A DNA stretch of 64,000 nt from Duncaniella freteri. Lineage in GTDB: Bacteria; Bacteroidota; Bacteroidia; Bacteroidales; Muribaculaceae. The stretch is from positions 992,001 to 1,056,000 of the forward strand of contig NZ_SJSA01000001.1 in the NCBI RefSeq assembly GCF_004766125.1, given 5' to 3'. The first letter of the stretch is position 1. The number at the start of each line of letters is the position of its first letter. Positions 63,422-64,000 of this stretch are shown here, piece by piece. The notes under the pieces are model-generated. The model was not told the DNA's origin and searched no databases. It saw only the letters and a program-made list of their open reading frames with translations. Made by a program: the position numbers and the translations under genes.

Positions 63422-64000
63422 ATGGACTACGACCGTCACATAACCCGCCTCATATATCTGCGCATGATAGGCACCATATCTCCATCCGACAACCAACGGC
63501 TGGAAGAATGGCTGGACGCCGATCAGGCCCACCGACGATTCTTCGAAAGCCTGTCGGATTATGACACCCTGTCCGAAGAAATGCTCATGCGAAGCGCGGT
63601 TGACTACCGCCGTCCCGCTCTCGACATGACCCGGATCATCCGCTCCAGACGCCGGGCATGCATATCACGGCGCATAATACGTGCGGCAGCCATACTGGCA
63701 GCCATAATAGCCATCGGTACGACACTGCTTTTCCTCTCCCCTGTCCGCCTCTCCACAAGTATCGGCGACAGCCGTCAGCACATAGCCGAGACACCTCCGG
63801 CAAAAAGCCTCGACGACTTTGTGGCAGGATCACCCAAAGCCACAGTCACAAACTCCACAGGACAGACCATCTCACTCTCAGCCAATGAATCAGGGCGCGA
63901 TGGTGCCGACTGCTTCATCACCCCTCCCTCCCCTACCCCCGAGGAGCTATGCCTCGAAGTGCCACGCGGAGGGGAATTCAAAATCATCCTTGAGGACTCA
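63422..64000 (+). CDS. FecR-like anti-sigma protein, 3' end beyond window
   Basis: An open frame from the ATG at 63422 to the right edge (193 residues seen). A cytoplasmic N-terminus (MDYDRHITRLIYLRMIGTIS, LEEWLDADQAHRRFFESL) is followed by one membrane helix (AAAILAAIIAIGTTLLFLSPV) and the beginning of a periplasmic FecR domain (LCLEVPRGGEFKIILEDS). The layout fits anti-sigma factors that transmit a TonB-receptor signal. It is divergent from the adjacent ECF sigma gene, 202 bases apart, whereas such pairs are more often co-directional. Confidence 0.85.
   Translation, partial: MDYDRHITRLIYLRMIGTISPSDNQRLEEWLDADQAHRRFFESLSDYDTLSEEMLMRSAVDYRRPALDMTRIIRSRRRACISRRIIRAAAILAAIIAIGTTLLFLSPVRLSTSIGDSRQHIAETPPAKSLDDFVAGSPKATVTNSTGQTISLSANESGRDGADCFITPPSPTPEELCLEVPRGGEFKIILEDS

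Noticed and set aside
1..64000. CRISPR arrays, rRNA operons, transposases or prophage genes
   Set aside because: No regularly spaced repeats, rRNA sequence or recombinase/transposase motifs were seen.

Overview
The window is bacterial chromosome from the Bacteroidota, most likely a gut Bacteroidales of the Muribaculaceae type (family placement is inference). Support: promoters of the TAnnTTTG (-7) / TTTG (-33) class, a PorT-P-K-L-M-N type IX secretion cluster plus GldE/GldD, fimbrillin, DUF3575 and DUF5119 fimbrial genes, NigD-like and FecR-like proteins, an OstA-like LPS protein, a fused malic enzyme-phosphotransacetylase and an IorAB oxidoreductase. Base composition is roughly balanced, and somewhat AT-richer around 13.1-13.7 kb and 21.6-23.6 kb.

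Layout. 0-7.6 kb (minus): envelope/repair run of a SurA-like isomerase, OstA-like protein, mutL, a DUF4105 protein and an alkaline-phosphatase-superfamily protein cut by the left edge. 7.7-13 kb (plus): cytidylate-kinase-like protein, tRNA-Pro, a LexA-like S24 regulator and sufCDS without sufB. 13.1 kb: 5'-truncated thioredoxin remnant. 13.8-21.5 kb (minus): glycosyltransferase and the T9SS core. 21.6-22.5 kb: toxin-antitoxin pair with a broken toxin. 22.5-29.1 kb (minus): fimbrial operon whose first gene is split at a run of seven G. 29.4-31.9 kb (plus): gldE, gldD, phosphopantetheinyl transferase. 31.9-35.2 kb (minus): ECF sigma factor with a membrane-spanning partner, NigD-like lipoprotein, small lipoprotein. 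35.4-40 kb (minus): tRNA-Ala, EnvC-like, DUF4292, TPR, dut. 40.1-44.6 kb (minus): lipoprotein, S9 peptidase, esterase-like hydrolase. 44.9-46.6 kb (plus): ECF sigma and porin. 46.7-51.6 kb (minus): iorA-iorB-aminotransferase-CoA transferase. 51.9-53.2 kb (plus): tiny T9SS-tail-like protein and lipid kinase. 53.4-59 kb: maeB and a nucleoside kinase (minus) around ruvX and def (plus), with two related long-hairpin elements filling the two convergent gaps. 59.2-64 kb: pheT and yebC (plus), ECF sigma (minus), and a divergent FecR-like anti-sigma gene cut by the right edge.

Themes. Much of the window builds the cell surface: LPS transport and OMP folding, T9SS, fimbriae, and sigma/anti-sigma pairs. 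The most unusual signals are: a shared near-palindromic site on the promoters of both the S24 regulator and sufC; the homopolymer-split fimbrial gene, a candidate phase-variation switch; two copies in opposite orientation of a roughly 200-bp hairpin element; and a compact aryl-pyruvate operon ending in a CoA transferase.
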